Assembly: GCA_963700925.1 (NCBI GenBank)
Contig: OY969553.1
Location: 496,001 to 560,000, forward strand
Direction: 5' to 3'
DNA from: CAWJMD01 sp963700925
GTDB lineage: Bacteria > Actinomycetota > Actinomycetes > Actinomycetales > CAWJMD01
DNA length: 64,000 nt
Both the position numbers and the translations under genes were made by a program. Shown piece by piece: positions 1 to 8,295 of this stretch (position 1 is the first letter of the stretch; each line of letters starts with the position of its first letter). The notes under the pieces were generated by a model, which did no database searches, had not been told where the DNA came from, and saw nothing but the letters and a program-made list of their open reading frames with translations.

Positions 1-24
1 GCGGTGGTCAGGTCGGGGAGGCGC

Positions 25-468
25 TCACGAGACCTGGCCGGGCGGGGGCGAGTAGACCGCGAACAGGTTGTCGTCGCGGTCGCGCAGGTAGCCGACGACC
101 ATCCCGGTGTCGAGGGGAAGCGGGCCGATGACGACCTGGCCACCGAGCTCGACGGCGCGTGCCACTGTGGCTGCGACGTCGTCGACGACGACACAGAAGA
201 CGGCGTAGGCGGGTGCCTGTCCGCCGGTGTCGGCGATACCGCCCCTGATCGGGTGATCCGCTCCGGTCGTGATGTCGGAGTACGGCACGCCGATGTCGAG
301 GCTGCGGAACGTCCAACCGAAGAGGGAGCCGTAGAACTCCTGGGCTGCGGCCGGGTCGGGGCTGCCGACCTCGAACCAGCTGACTGAGCCTGCGAGTGGG
401 CCTGCGAGTGGGCCGGCCAGTGGGCTCGGCTGGGTGGCAGTGGTGGTGTCTGGCGTGGTGGTGGTCAT
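25..468 (-). CDS. VOC family (glyoxalase/bleomycin-resistance-like) protein
   Basis: A 147-residue protein of the vicinal oxygen chelate superfamily. The segment from about residue 28 (SVSWFEVGSPDPAAAQEFYG) starts the typical beta-alpha-beta-beta-beta fold, and the C-terminal part DRDDNLFAVYSPP matches the family's closing strand. The N-terminus carries a Thr-rich stretch and three copies of LAGP/LAGS, an in-frame repeat. The ATG is preceded by GGAGGACACC, a good ribosome binding site. Substrate and metal are unknown; such proteins are often small enzymes or binding proteins. The WYL regulator upstream points the same way and could control it. Confidence 0.85.
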   Translation of the reverse strand: MTTTTPDTTTATQPSPLAGPLAGPLAGSVSWFEVGSPDPAAAQEFYGSLFGWTFRSLDIGVPYSDITTGADHPIRGGIADTGGQAPAYAVFCVVVDDVAATVARAVELGGQVVIGPLPLDTGMVVGYLRDRDDNLFAVYSPPPGQVS

Positions 469-587
469 GGTGTCCTCCTGCTGGTCCGTTGGTTCCCTGC
501 CGGCCCCGTGGCCGGCTCGGGTCCACGCTCGGGGACGTCAGCGACAGCGTCCTGTCGGTGTTTCCGAGCGGGTTTCACCGCGGAGCC

Positions 588-1295
588 TCAGACCGGGCCG
601 ACCTCGCGAAGCTGCCGCTCGATGTCCGGTGGCATCACCGTGGCCAGGTCTCGCTGCAGCACGCGCTCGTCGACGAGGGAGACCTCGCGGATGCGGTCAA
701 GGCGGAACGCCCGCCCGGCGTCGCGGAGCCGGCACCAGCCGACCACGTACCAGCCGGTCGGCCCGCCCAGCAGGACGAGCGGCTCCACCACGCGCGCCGT
801 CGCCTGGCCGCCTCGGTCCTCGTACCGCAGGTGCACGCACCGACCAGTTGCCAGGGCAGCACTCAGTTCGCTTGGCACGCGGGGCATCTCGGAGTCCCGA
901 CGGTGCCCGTCGATGAGCCGGACACGGCCGGCGACCGCGCGCGTGACCGCGGCGTCGCGCGACGGCATGGCAGCCAGCACCTTCTGCAGCGCCGACCGCG
1001 ACGCGGCAGCGAAGGGACCTTCCGGCACGTGGGCCAGGGTCACGGCGAGCGCGGTCGCCTCCGACGCGGTGAAGTTCACCGGAGGCAGCGAGGTCTCGCG
1101 GTCGAGCACGTACCCGCCTCGCCGCCCGAGCTCGGCCCAGATCGGCACGCCCGCCTGCTGCAGGGCGCTGATGTCGCGCTCGATCGTCCGCAGGCTGACC
1201 TCGAAGCGGTCGGCCAGCCGCCTGGCCGACACGGGCCGGGGCGACACCGCTCGCATCTCCTCGACGAGCGCGTACAGCCGGTCCGTGCGGTTCAC
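588..1295 (-). CDS. YafY-type HTH/WYL-domain transcriptional regulator
   Basis: A 235-residue regulator. Residues 1-60 form a DeoR-like winged helix-turn-helix (SVSLRTIERDISALQ-type recognition helix, here FEVSLRTIERDISALQQAG). Residues about 130-225 form a WYL ligand-sensing domain (the stretch GPTGWYVVGWCRLRDAGRAF matches the WYL core). The family binds DNA and senses nucleotides or metabolites. The GTG start lies 6 nt after TACGCT (1302-1307) and has no ribosome binding site, so the mRNA is probably leaderless. Targets are unknown; the VOC gene just downstream on the same strand is the obvious candidate. Confidence 0.9.
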   Translation of the reverse strand: MNRTDRLYALVEEMRAVSPRPVSARRLADRFEVSLRTIERDISALQQAGVPIWAELGRRGGYVLDRETSLPPVNFTASEATALAVTLAHVPEGPFAAASRSALQKVLAAMPSRDAAVTRAVAGRVRLIDGHRRDSEMPRVPSELSAALATGRCVHLRYEDRGGQATARVVEPLVLLGGPTGWYVVGWCRLRDAGRAFRLDRIREVSLVDERVLQRDLATVMPPDIERQLREVGPV

Positions 1296-1301
1296 CTGCG
1301 C

Positions 1302-1307
1302 AGCGTA
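1302..1307 (-). promoter_or_regulatory. -10 hexamer of the WYL regulator gene (leaderless)
   Basis: TACGCT on the minus strand ends 6 nt before the GTG of the regulator. That spacing puts the transcription start at or next to the start codon. No clear -35 element is seen. It overlaps the region just before the stop of the SseB-like gene. Confidence 0.5.
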
Positions 1308-1309
1308 GG

Positions 1310-2044
1310 TCAGGCGCTCTCGAGCCTGAGCCTGACGGAGTCGACCAGTGCGGCAACAGCGTCACTGGCGCCCAGCGCAGCGCTCACGCGCGCGGTCAGC
1401 AGGTCGAGGGCCGGGCGGTCGAGGCCGGGCCGGACGGTGAGCACCACCACCAGCTCCGCTCCCCTGCCGCCAGGGCCGCCGCCCGGCTCGCTGCGGGCGG
1501 ACGTGACGGACGGCTCCCCGGCCACCGCGTGCTCCACCGCCCCGGCCACCTCGGGATGCCGTGGCGACGGCACCCACGTCTCGCCCTGCGCCAGGCACCA
1601 CACCGCCGGGCGCGGCACGACCACCGCCGTGCTCGCAGGGTCGACGACGAACAGCTCGCAGCCCTCCTCGACCGCCGCCAGCGCGGCTCGGCGCGTGCTG
1701 ACCGGCACCGGGCGGGCTCGGTCGTCCCAGGCGGCGAGCGCGCCTGCGCCGGAGAAGACGGGCAGGACCTTCCGGCCGTCCGGCGCTGTCAACGTCACCA
1801 GCGCCATGTCGGCGCTCTTGTCGGACGCGAGGCCGGTCAAACTGGACTCGCCGCTCTCCCCCAGCACCGCGACGACGGGAACGATCAGCCGAGAAGCCGA
1901 CAGCGCCTCCACCACGCGCTCGAGGCGGGCCATCCGCTCGGACGGGTCCGCGGCGCCGGCCACCGCCGACAGCGCCGCCGACAGTGCGGGGTCTGCCTGT
2001 CCGTCGTCGCCCGCGAACTCGTTCGGCGTCAGCAGCCCTGTCAC
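1310..2044 (-). CDS. SseB-like domain protein
   Basis: A 244-residue protein with an N-terminal SseB-type domain. Residues about 40-170 include SRLIVPVVAVLGE and RKVLPVFSGAGALAAWD, followed by a segment with AAVEEGCELFVVDPAS. The SseB fold occurs widely in actinobacteria; its biochemical role is unclear. The GTG at 2044 was chosen because the domain starts there, GGTGAG lies upstream, and priA ends only 19 nt before. A longer frame upstream would run through priA. Position directly after priA at the end of the histidine cluster is common in actinobacteria and may only reflect shared transcription. Confidence 0.8.
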   Translation of the reverse strand: MTGLLTPNEFAGDDGQADPALSAALSAVAGAADPSERMARLERVVEALSASRLIVPVVAVLGESGESSLTGLASDKSADMALVTLTAPDGRKVLPVFSGAGALAAWDDRARPVPVSTRRAALAAVEEGCELFVVDPASTAVVVPRPAVWCLAQGETWVPSPRHPEVAGAVEHAVAGEPSVTSARSEPGGGPGGRGAELVVVLTVRPGLDRPALDLLTARVSAALGASDAVAALVDSVRLRLESA

Positions 2045-2063
2045 GGCTGACTCACCACCAGAC

Positions 2064-2816
2064 TCACGCTGCCGCGCCAGACGCCACTGCGAGCGCCTCC
2101 TCGAGGGTGAAAGCCTTGGCGTAGAGGGCTTTTCCGACGATCGCACCCTCGACGCCGAGAACCACCAGGTCTCGAAGGACGGCCAGGTCGTCGAGGCTCG
2201 ACACACCACCCGATGCAATGACCGGTGCGTCGGTGCGTCCGCAGAACTCCCGCAGCAGAACGGTGTTCGGCCCTGTCAGCGTGCCGTCCTTGGTGACGTC
2301 GGTCAGCACGTAGCGTGGGCACCCGTCGCGGTCGAGCCGCTCCAGCGTCGACCACAGGTCACCGCCCTCGCGGGTCCAGCCGCGCGCCGCGAGGGTGGTA
2401 CCGCGCACGTCGAGACCGACAGCGATCCGGTCGCCGTGCTCGGAGATCACGCGAGCGGTCCACTCAGGGTCCTCCAGGGCGGCGGTGCCCAGGTTCACGC
2501 GCCGGCAGCCGGTGGCGAGTGCCGCCGCGAGCGACTCGTCGTCACGGATGCCTCCGCTGAGCTCGACGTCGACGTCGAGACGGCCGACGACGTCCGCCAG
2601 CAGGTCAGCGTTGGAGCCCCTGCCGAAGGCGGCGTCGAGGTCCACGAGGTGCACCCACTCGGCCCCGGCCGACTGCCACGCGAGCGCGGCGTCGAGCGGT
2701 GCGCCGTAGTGGCTCTCGGTGCCGGCCTCCCCCTGCACGAGCCGCACGGCCTGGCCGTCGCTGACGTCGACGGCCGGCAGCAGCTGCAGTCGGTCGGGCT
2801 GGGTGGACGGGCTCAC
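2064..2816 (-). CDS. priA: Phosphoribosyl isomerase A (HisA/TrpF, PriA)
   Basis: A 250-residue (beta/alpha)8 barrel. It isomerises ProFAR in histidine synthesis and, in actinobacteria, also phosphoribosyl anthranilate in tryptophan synthesis. Close match to mycobacterial PriA is visible in VHLVDLDAAFGRGSN, VELSGGIRDDESLAAALATG and APVIASGGVSSLDDL. The catalytic Asp of LLPAVDV and the Asp of LTDVTKDGTL are present, and the ARGW loop residue typical of PriA is kept. The GTG start overlaps the stop of the upstream small gene (GTGA) and has GGAGGT upstream. It is the last recognised his gene here; hisF and hisI are not in the window. Confidence 0.95.
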   Translation of the reverse strand: MSPSTQPDRLQLLPAVDVSDGQAVRLVQGEAGTESHYGAPLDAALAWQSAGAEWVHLVDLDAAFGRGSNADLLADVVGRLDVDVELSGGIRDDESLAAALATGCRRVNLGTAALEDPEWTARVISEHGDRIAVGLDVRGTTLAARGWTREGGDLWSTLERLDRDGCPRYVLTDVTKDGTLTGPNTVLLREFCGRTDAPVIASGGVSSLDDLAVLRDLVVLGVEGAIVGKALYAKAFTLEEALAVASGAAA

Positions 2817-3172
2817 GAGGACCTCCGGTCGAAGATGACGGTGACCAGGACCGGCCACGCGATCACGCTGAGGATGGCGGCCCCGGCCCGCAGGCCAGGG
2901 TCGGGCACCTGCGCCCACAGCAGCACGTTGAGGGCGAGCAGGACGGCGACGAGGGCGAGGTTCTGCCTCCTGCGACGAGGGGCCAGCACCGAGTCCGGGC
3001 GTCGGCGCCGGTGCGGCCTCACTCGGCGGGCCAGGCGCTCGAACGGACCAGCGACCGGGCGCAGCGCCTCCTTGCGGCGCGCGACGCGGGCCGCACGCTT
3101 CGCCTGCCGCGCGGCGGCTACCTGCCCGGCAGCCTCTCGCTCGGCGCGGCGACGCCTGCGCTCCTTGCTCAT
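2813..3172 (-). CDS. Small basic membrane protein inside the his operon
   Basis: A 119-residue protein of unknown function. Residues 1-70 are extremely rich in Arg and Ala (MSKERRRRRAEREAAGQ at the start), probably a basic cytoplasmic coil. Residues about 71-88 and 96-114 form two membrane segments, and the protein ends DRRSS. It overlaps hisH by ATGA and priA by GTGA, so translation of all three is coupled. The position suggests a conserved passenger of actinobacterial his operons, but nothing in the sequence ties it to histidine chemistry. The ATG at 3172 is the only sensible start because of the overlap. Confidence 0.8.
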   Translation of the reverse strand: MSKERRRRRAEREAAGQVAAARQAKRAARVARRKEALRPVAGPFERLARRVRPHRRRRPDSVLAPRRRRQNLALVAVLLALNVLLWAQVPDPGLRAGAAILSVIAWPVLVTVIFDRRSS

Positions 3173-3813
3173 CGCAGCGAGCCCACCCACGTCTGCAGCA
3201 GATGTGCACCCGCGTCGCCCGACTTCTCGGGGTGGAACTGGGTGGCGCTCAGCGGCCCGTTCTCGACGGCTGCGACGAACGGCCCGCCATGGTCGGCCCA
3301 CGTCACCAGCGGGGCGACGATCCGCGAGGTCGGGGCAACCTCGATCTCCCACTGGCGCACCGCGTACGAGTGCACGAAGTAGAAGCGCTCGTTCTCGATA
3401 CCGGCGAAGAGCCTCGTGCCGGGGGACGGTGTCACGGTGTTCCAGCCCATGTGCGGCACCACCGGCGCCTCGAGCCGCTCGACCGTGCCAGGCCACTGCC
3501 CGAGCCCATCGGCCCGCGTGCCGTGCTCGACGCCCGCGCCGAACATCACCTGCATGCCGACGCAGATCCCGAGCACCGGCCGACCGCCCGCCAGGCGGTG
3601 GTCGACGATCTGGTCGCCGCGTACCGCCAGCAGCCCACGAACGCAGGCCGCGAAGGCCCCGACGCCGGGAACGACCAGACCGTCCGCCTTCTCGGCTGCC
3701 GACCGGTCGGCGGTGAGCTCGACATCGGCTCCGGCCCGCTGCAAGGCGCGGACGGCCGAGCGCACGTTGCCGAAGCCGTAGTCGAGAACGACCACGCGGG
3801 GGGTCCTGGGCAC
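3169..3813 (-). CDS. hisH: Imidazole glycerol phosphate synthase, glutaminase subunit
   Basis: A 214-residue class I glutamine amidotransferase. With HisF it turns PRFAR into imidazole glycerol phosphate and AICAR, supplying ammonia from glutamine. The nucleophile Cys84 sits in GICVGMQ, and His194 and Glu196 sit in QFHPEKSG, completing the triad. The N-terminal DYGFGNVRS is typical. The GTG lies 6 nt after TAGGCT, so the gene may have its own leaderless transcript in addition to operon transcription. The stop overlaps the next gene by ATGA. The partner hisF is outside the window. Confidence 0.96.
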   Translation of the reverse strand: MPRTPRVVVLDYGFGNVRSAVRALQRAGADVELTADRSAAEKADGLVVPGVGAFAACVRGLLAVRGDQIVDHRLAGGRPVLGICVGMQVMFGAGVEHGTRADGLGQWPGTVERLEAPVVPHMGWNTVTPSPGTRLFAGIENERFYFVHSYAVRQWEIEVAPTSRIVAPLVTWADHGGPFVAAVENGPLSATQFHPEKSGDAGAHLLQTWVGSLR

Positions 3814-3819
3814 CGCGCA

Positions 3820-3825
3820 AGCCTA
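3820..3825 (-). promoter_or_regulatory. -10 hexamer of hisH (leaderless)
   Basis: TAGGCT with a 6-nt spacer (TGCGCG) to the hisH GTG. Its first three bases are the TAG stop codon of the upstream membrane protein gene. No -35 element is evident. Confidence 0.5.
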
Positions 3826-4446
3826 CGAGGGTGGGTCGGCTCGCTCTGGCGCCGTCCGCCTACCGAGCCTGCGAGCCCTCACGCCGACCAGTGCGGCCAC
3901 CACGACGGCCACCGCGACGACCAGCCAGGAGCCGTCAGAGCTGAGGGCGCGCACTATCTCGGTCACGGCCAGCAGCGACAGGACGGCGACCACCACCCAT
4001 GAGCTGAGCTCGTCGAGGCGACGCCGGCGCGCGACCCGCTCGGCGTCCAGGTACCCACCAGCCTGTCGGCCGACACCCCTGGCGCCGGTCAGGCGCCCCG
4101 GAGTGATCTCGACGCTCCCCGGCACCGCCTGCGGTTCGACGCCGCCGACCAGCACCGATGACACCAGGTCGGGCAGCCCCTGGACGAGCAGCCCGGCCGG
4201 TGGGGTGTCGACGAGGCGTCCGCGTTGCCAGCGCTCGGCCTCGAGCTGGCCACCTGCTTGTCGCAGCAGGATGACTGCCGCCCTGCCCAGGATGCGCGAG
4301 AGTCGCTGTGCGGCAGTGGTGCTCGTGCCCGGGTCGTCGAGAACCACGAGGCACGGGGCAGGGGCTCCGCCCTGTGCGGTCGGCACGACACGACCCGCTA
4401 TCCCGACGGCACCACAGGCCGCCGCCAGCCGGCCCACCTGCGCCAC
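3823..4446 (-). CDS. Unknown membrane protein between hisB and hisH
   Basis: A protein of at least 207 residues that I do not recognise. Residues about 1-130 are soluble with LVVLDDPGTSTTAAQR and ERWQRGRLVDTPPAGLLVQG. Two membrane segments follow near residues 150-165 and 172-190, then a basic tail. The first GTG is at 4446. The frame stays open upstream for 27 more codons with acidic residues and no ATG or GTG, up to a CTG at 4527 that overlaps the hisB stop as CTGA and has AAGG in front. That CTG may be the true start. It ends in TAG immediately before hisH. Confidence 0.7.
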   Translation of the reverse strand: MAQVGRLAAACGAVGIAGRVVPTAQGGAPAPCLVVLDDPGTSTTAAQRLSRILGRAAVILLRQAGGQLEAERWQRGRLVDTPPAGLLVQGLPDLVSSVLVGGVEPQAVPGSVEITPGRLTGARGVGRQAGGYLDAERVARRRRLDELSSWVVVAVLSLLAVTEIVRALSSDGSWLVVAVAVVVAALVGVRARRLGRRTAPERADPPS

Positions 4447-4523
4447 AGGGACCAGCAGCGCCGCCAGGCCTGGGTCCTCGAACCTCTCCTCGTCTGCGGG
4501 CTCCGCGGGAGGGTCGATCTCGG

Positions 4524-5138
4524 TCAGAGCGCGCCCTTGGTGCTGGGCACGCCGTCGACGCGCGGGTCGACGGCGATGGCAGCGCGCAGCGCGCGCGCGA
4601 ACGCCTTGAACTGCGCCTCGACCAGGTGGTGGGGGTCGCGACCCGCGAGTACGCGCACGTGCACGGCGATGGCCGCGTGGTGGGCGATCGTCTCGAAGAC
4701 GTGCTGGGTCAGCGACCCGGCGTAGGGCACACCGCCGCCGCCGCCGCCGATCAGGGCGTAGGCCTGGCCGTCGGGCTCCCCGGTGTGCACGCAGTAGGGC
4801 CGCCCGGAGACGTCGACGACGGCCTGCACGAGCGTCTCGTCGAGGGGCACCGTGGCGTCGCCGTACCTGGAGATGCCTTGCTTGTCTCCCAACGCTTCTC
4901 GCAACGCCTGCCCGAGGACGATCGCCACGTCCTCCACGGTGTGGTGAGCATCGACGTAGGTGTCACCCTGCGCCTCGATGACCATGTCGATCAGCGAGTG
5001 CTTGGCCAGCGCTGTGAGCATGTGGTCGAAGAACCCGACTCCCGTGCCGATGCGGGCGGTGCCCGTGCCGTCGAGGTCGATCTCGACGAGCACGGCGGAC
5101 TCCTTCGTGGTCCGCTCGATCCGGGCGGTGCGACTCAT
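4524..5138 (-). CDS. hisB: Imidazoleglycerol-phosphate dehydratase
   Basis: A 204-residue enzyme that removes water from imidazole glycerol phosphate to give imidazole acetol phosphate. Metal-binding motifs of the family are present: the His of GFFDHML, DAHHTVEDVAI in the first half, and ETIAHHAAI plus DPHHLVEAQFKAFARAL in the second half. A Gly-rich loop of six glycines (about residues 131-136) replaces the usual short linker before the second half. The ATG overlaps the hisC stop (TGATG) and is preceded by AGGAG. It is monofunctional, without the phosphatase domain found in enterobacteria. Confidence 0.96.
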   Translation of the reverse strand: MSRTARIERTTKESAVLVEIDLDGTGTARIGTGVGFFDHMLTALAKHSLIDMVIEAQGDTYVDAHHTVEDVAIVLGQALREALGDKQGISRYGDATVPLDETLVQAVVDVSGRPYCVHTGEPDGQAYALIGGGGGGVPYAGSLTQHVFETIAHHAAIAVHVRVLAGRDPHHLVEAQFKAFARALRAAIAVDPRVDGVPSTKGAL

Positions 5139-6274
5139 CAGGTCTCCTGCTGGGGGTCGGGCCGTGGCCGGCTTCTGCTCCGGCGTCTGGTCAGGGTCTC
5201 ACCCAGGGCGGTGAGAAAGGCGGTGGTCTCGTCGGGAGTGCCCGCCGTCACGCGAAGGTGGCCGGGCAGCCCCACATCGCGCACCAGCACGCCGTGGTCG
5301 AGAAGGCCCTGCCAGGTGGCCTTTTCGTCGGTAAGCCCTCCGAACAGGACGAAGTTCGCGTCGCTCGGCACCGGACGGAGACCGAGTGCCCGCACCTCGT
5401 CGACGATGCGGTCGCGCTGCAGCTTGATCGCCTCGACGGTGCTGAGCAGCGCGTGGGCGTGAGCAAGCGCCGCGCGAGCGACCGCCTGCGTCGGACTCGA
5501 CAAGTGGTACGGCAGACGCACCAGCCGAAGCGCGTCCGTCACGGCGGGGTCGGCTGCCAGAAACCCGAGCCTCCCGCCCGCGAGCGCGAACGCCTTGCTC
5601 ATCGTGCGAGTGACGACTAGCCGCGGCCTGCCGGGCAGCAGTGTCAGGGCGGAAGGCGTTCCCGCACGGGCGAACTCCGCGTACGCCTCGTCGACGACGA
5701 CCATGCCGGGGGCGGCGTCGTAGGCCGCCGCAAGAAGGTCGATCGGCAGGGCCGTGCCGGTGGGGTTGTTGGGCGAGCAGAGGAAGACGACGTCGGGTGC
5801 CATGGATGCGATGTGGCCGGCGACATGCCCCGGGTCGAGCGAGAAGTCGGGCTCGCGCGGCCCGTCGACCCAGCGCGTGCCGACGCCGTTGCAGATCAGT
5901 GGGTGCATCGAGTACGACGGCGTGAAGCCGGTGGCGGTGCGTCCGGGCCCGGCGAACGCCAGGACCAGCTGCTGCAGCACCTCGTTCGAGCCGTTGCCCG
6001 CCCAGACCTGCTCGGACGTCACCTCGACCCCGGCTGTGCTCGACAGGTACGCGGCCAGATCGCCTCGCAGGGCGGTGAACTCACGGTCCGGGTACCGATT
6101 CAGCGACTTCGCCACGGCCGCCACCTCGGACGCGATGTGCTCCACCACGGCGTCCGGGACCGGGTACGAGTTCTCGTTCGTGTTCAGCCGGACGGCGACG
6201 TCGAGCTGCGGCGCGCCGTAGGGCGAGATACCGCGCAGGTCGTCGCGCAGCGGAAGGTCGTCGAGCGAGGTCAC
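5138..6274 (-). CDS. hisC: Histidinol-phosphate aminotransferase
   Basis: A 378-residue fold-type I PLP aminotransferase converting imidazole acetol phosphate to histidinol phosphate with glutamate. Visible landmarks are NENSYPVPDAV at the N-terminus, VFLCSPNNPTGTALP, VVVDEAYAEF and the PLP lysine in VTRTMSKAFALAGGRLG. The GTG lies 6 nt after TAGACT and 20 nt after the hisD stop, without a ribosome binding site, so a leaderless internal transcript is likely. Overlap with hisB couples the two genes. Confidence 0.96.
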   Translation of the reverse strand: MTSLDDLPLRDDLRGISPYGAPQLDVAVRLNTNENSYPVPDAVVEHIASEVAAVAKSLNRYPDREFTALRGDLAAYLSSTAGVEVTSEQVWAGNGSNEVLQQLVLAFAGPGRTATGFTPSYSMHPLICNGVGTRWVDGPREPDFSLDPGHVAGHIASMAPDVVFLCSPNNPTGTALPIDLLAAAYDAAPGMVVVDEAYAEFARAGTPSALTLLPGRPRLVVTRTMSKAFALAGGRLGFLAADPAVTDALRLVRLPYHLSSPTQAVARAALAHAHALLSTVEAIKLQRDRIVDEVRALGLRPVPSDANFVLFGGLTDEKATWQGLLDHGVLVRDVGLPGHLRVTAGTPDETTAFLTALGETLTRRRSRSRPRPDPQQET

Positions 6275-6280
6275 GCGCCG

Positions 6281-6286
6281 AGTCTA
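6281..6286 (-). promoter_or_regulatory. -10 hexamer of hisC (leaderless, inside the operon)
   Basis: TAGACT with a 6-nt spacer (CGGCGC) before the hisC GTG, in the 20-nt gap after hisD. The same hexamer and spacing precede dnaE1. Confidence 0.5.
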
Positions 6287-6294
6287 GGGAGACG

Positions 6295-7626
6295 TCAGGA
6301 GCGGAACCGCACCGAGACCGCGTCGCCATGGGCGGGCAGGTCCTCAGCCCCGGCCAGCACCACCACGTGGTCGGCCACCTCCGCGAGGGCGGCCTTGTCG
6401 TACTCGACGACGTGGATTCCACGCAGGAAGGTCTGCACCGACAGCCCGCTGGAGTGACAGGCGCAGCCGCCGGTGGGCAGCACGTGGTTCGACCCGGCGC
6501 AGTAGTCCCCCAGCGAGACAGGTGAGTACGGGCCGACGAAGACGGCGCCGGCGTTGCGTACCCGGCGAGCGAGGTCGGCGGCGTCGACGGTCTGGATCTC
6601 GAGGTGCTCAGGGGCGTACGCGTCGACGACCCTGAGGCCGGCGTCCATGTCATCGACGAGCACGACGGCCGACTGCGGGCCCGACAGGGCTGCGCGCACC
6701 CGTTCGGTGTGCTTGGTGGCCGCAACGATGTCAGCGAGCTCGCGGGCGACTGCGTCGGCCAGCTCGACCGAGTCCGTGACGAGCACCGACGCCGCGTTCG
6801 GGTCGTGCTCGGCCTGGCTGACCAGGTCGGCCGCGACGTGAACGGGGTCGGCCGATTCGTCGGCCAGGACGGCGATCTCTGTAGTGCCGGCCTCCGCGTC
6901 GATGCCCACCAAGCCCCGCAGCAGGCGCTTGGCTGCGGCGACGTACACGTTGCCCGGCCCGGTGACGAGATCGACTGGCTCGCAGACGGTTTCACCGACC
7001 CGATCGCCGTCCGTCTCGTCTGCGCCATGGGCGAACATCGCGATGGCCTGCGCGCCCCCGACGGCGTAGACCTCGTCGACGCCCAGGAGTGCGCAGGCGG
7101 CCAGGATCGTGGGGTGCGGCAGGCCGTCGTGGTCACGCTGCGGCGGCGAGGCGACGGCGAGGGACGGCACGCCTGCCTCCTGGGCCGGTACGACGTTCAT
7201 CACCACGCTGCTCGGATAGACCGCCAGACCGCCCGGCACGTAGAGGCCGACCCGGTCCACGGGAACCCAGCGCTCCGTGACGGTGCCGCCCTCGGACACC
7301 TGCGTCGTCGTGTCGGTGCGCCGCTGGTCGGCGTGCACCAGGCGAGCCCGCCGGATCGACTCCTCGAGCGCGGACCGCACCCGTGGGTCCAGCTCAGCGA
7401 GAGCCGAGGCGAGAGCCGTTTCCGGAACCCGCAGGTCATCGACCCGAACGCCGTCGAACCGCTCACCCAGCTCGCGAAGTGCTGCCGCGCCTCGATATCT
7501 CACGTCGTCGACGATCGGACGCACCTGCAGGGCGGCAGCCTCGACGTCGAGATCCGCGCGCGGCATGCGGGCTCGCAGCTCGCGAGCGGAGAGCCGGGAG
7601 CCGCGGAGGTCGAGCGTGCGCATCAC
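6295..7626 (-). CDS. hisD: Histidinol dehydrogenase
   Basis: About 443 residues, the normal length. It oxidises histidinol to histidine in two NAD-dependent steps. Signature stretches are VGLYVPGGLAVYPSSVVMNVVPA, FAHGADETDGDRV, DLVTGPGNVYVAAAKR, and AEHDPNA. The zinc and catalytic region EHLEIQTVDA and GDYCAGSNHVLPTGG are intact. The start is GTG at 7626 followed directly by ATG at 7623. The GTG is 7 nt downstream of TAGCCT with no ribosome binding site, which favours a leaderless start at GTG. It is the first gene of the his cluster. Confidence 0.95.
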   Translation of the reverse strand: MMRTLDLRGSRLSARELRARMPRADLDVEAAALQVRPIVDDVRYRGAAALRELGERFDGVRVDDLRVPETALASALAELDPRVRSALEESIRRARLVHADQRRTDTTTQVSEGGTVTERWVPVDRVGLYVPGGLAVYPSSVVMNVVPAQEAGVPSLAVASPPQRDHDGLPHPTILAACALLGVDEVYAVGGAQAIAMFAHGADETDGDRVGETVCEPVDLVTGPGNVYVAAAKRLLRGLVGIDAEAGTTEIAVLADESADPVHVAADLVSQAEHDPNAASVLVTDSVELADAVARELADIVAATKHTERVRAALSGPQSAVVLVDDMDAGLRVVDAYAPEHLEIQTVDAADLARRVRNAGAVFVGPYSPVSLGDYCAGSNHVLPTGGCACHSSGLSVQTFLRGIHVVEYDKAALAEVADHVVVLAGAEDLPAHGDAVSVRFRS

Positions 7627-7633
7627 GTGTCCA

Positions 7634-7639
7634 AGGCTA
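7634..7639 (-). promoter_or_regulatory. -10 hexamer of hisD (leaderless)
   Basis: TAGCCT with a 7-nt spacer (TGGACAC) before the GTG of hisD. It lies in the roughly 100-bp gap between hisD and the divergent lipoprotein gene. Confidence 0.45.
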
Positions 7640-7725
7640 CGGGGGTCTGGACGAGTCCCCAGAACCGCGGTGACGGCCGGCTTGCGTCCGACTCGGTAGG
7701 CTCTGCCGTTCCTGAAGGGGGATAT

Positions 7726-8295
7726 ATGCTACGAAACAGGACAATGCTGAGCGCCGCGCTGGCGGCGGCCGCCCTGCTCCTCGCCGGATGCACCGGCGAC
7801 GAGCCGGACACCGACCCGACGAGCGCGGGCCAGGACGGTGGTGACTCAGGAGCCGGCGTGGAGGACCGCGACGCCGAGGCGATCGTGGAGCAGACCGTGG
7901 TCCCTGACCCTGAGAAGCCGGACGACACCGTGACGATGGGGATCCAGTCCCTGACCGTCGAGGGCAAGACGACGGTGCTGCGCCTGGTCGTCACGCCCGA
8001 GTTCGCTTCTGTCAGTGACAGTGACGAGCTGGATCTGGACGACGCGATGGGAGGCGGCGTCGAGTTCTTCGGCGTCACGCTGCGCCTGCTCGACCGGGAG
8101 AACCTCAAGGAGTACTCGGTCATCCACGGCAACAGCGACTGGTGGGCGAGCGCCAAGGAGGAGGTCAGCAGCAGGAACGGGGAGCCGATGCACGCCTTCG
8201 CCGTCTTCGCGGCTCCTGAGGACGACATCGACACGGTCGACGTGGTGCTCCACGAGCAGTGGCCCGAGTTCACCGACGTCCCGATCACCCGGTGA
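7726..8295 (+). CDS. Secreted lipoprotein of unknown function
   Basis: A 189-residue lipoprotein. The signal peptide ends in LLLAGC (lipobox, Cys about residue 22), followed by an acidic Asp/Ser/Gly linker to about residue 55. A soluble domain then includes VTMGIQSLTVEGKTTVLRLVV and WASAKEEVSS. I do not recognise the domain. A strong ribosome binding site (AAGGGGG) precedes the ATG. The stop overlaps the GTG of the following OmpA-like gene (GTGA), so the two are translationally coupled and probably act together at the cell envelope. Confidence 0.85.
   Translation: MLRNRTMLSAALAAAALLLAGCTGDEPDTDPTSAGQDGGDSGAGVEDRDAEAIVEQTVVPDPEKPDDTVTMGIQSLTVEGKTTVLRLVVTPEFASVSDSDELDLDDAMGGGVEFFGVTLRLLDRENLKEYSVIHGNSDWWASAKEEVSSRNGEPMHAFAVFAAPEDDIDTVDVVLHEQWPEFTDVPITR

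Noticed and set aside
396..3716. A 1106-codon open frame on the plus strand opposite the WYL, SseB, priA and hisH genes
   Set aside because: Arg/Pro/Ser-rich antisense shadow caused by high GC; the minus-strand genes have clear families and overlaps.
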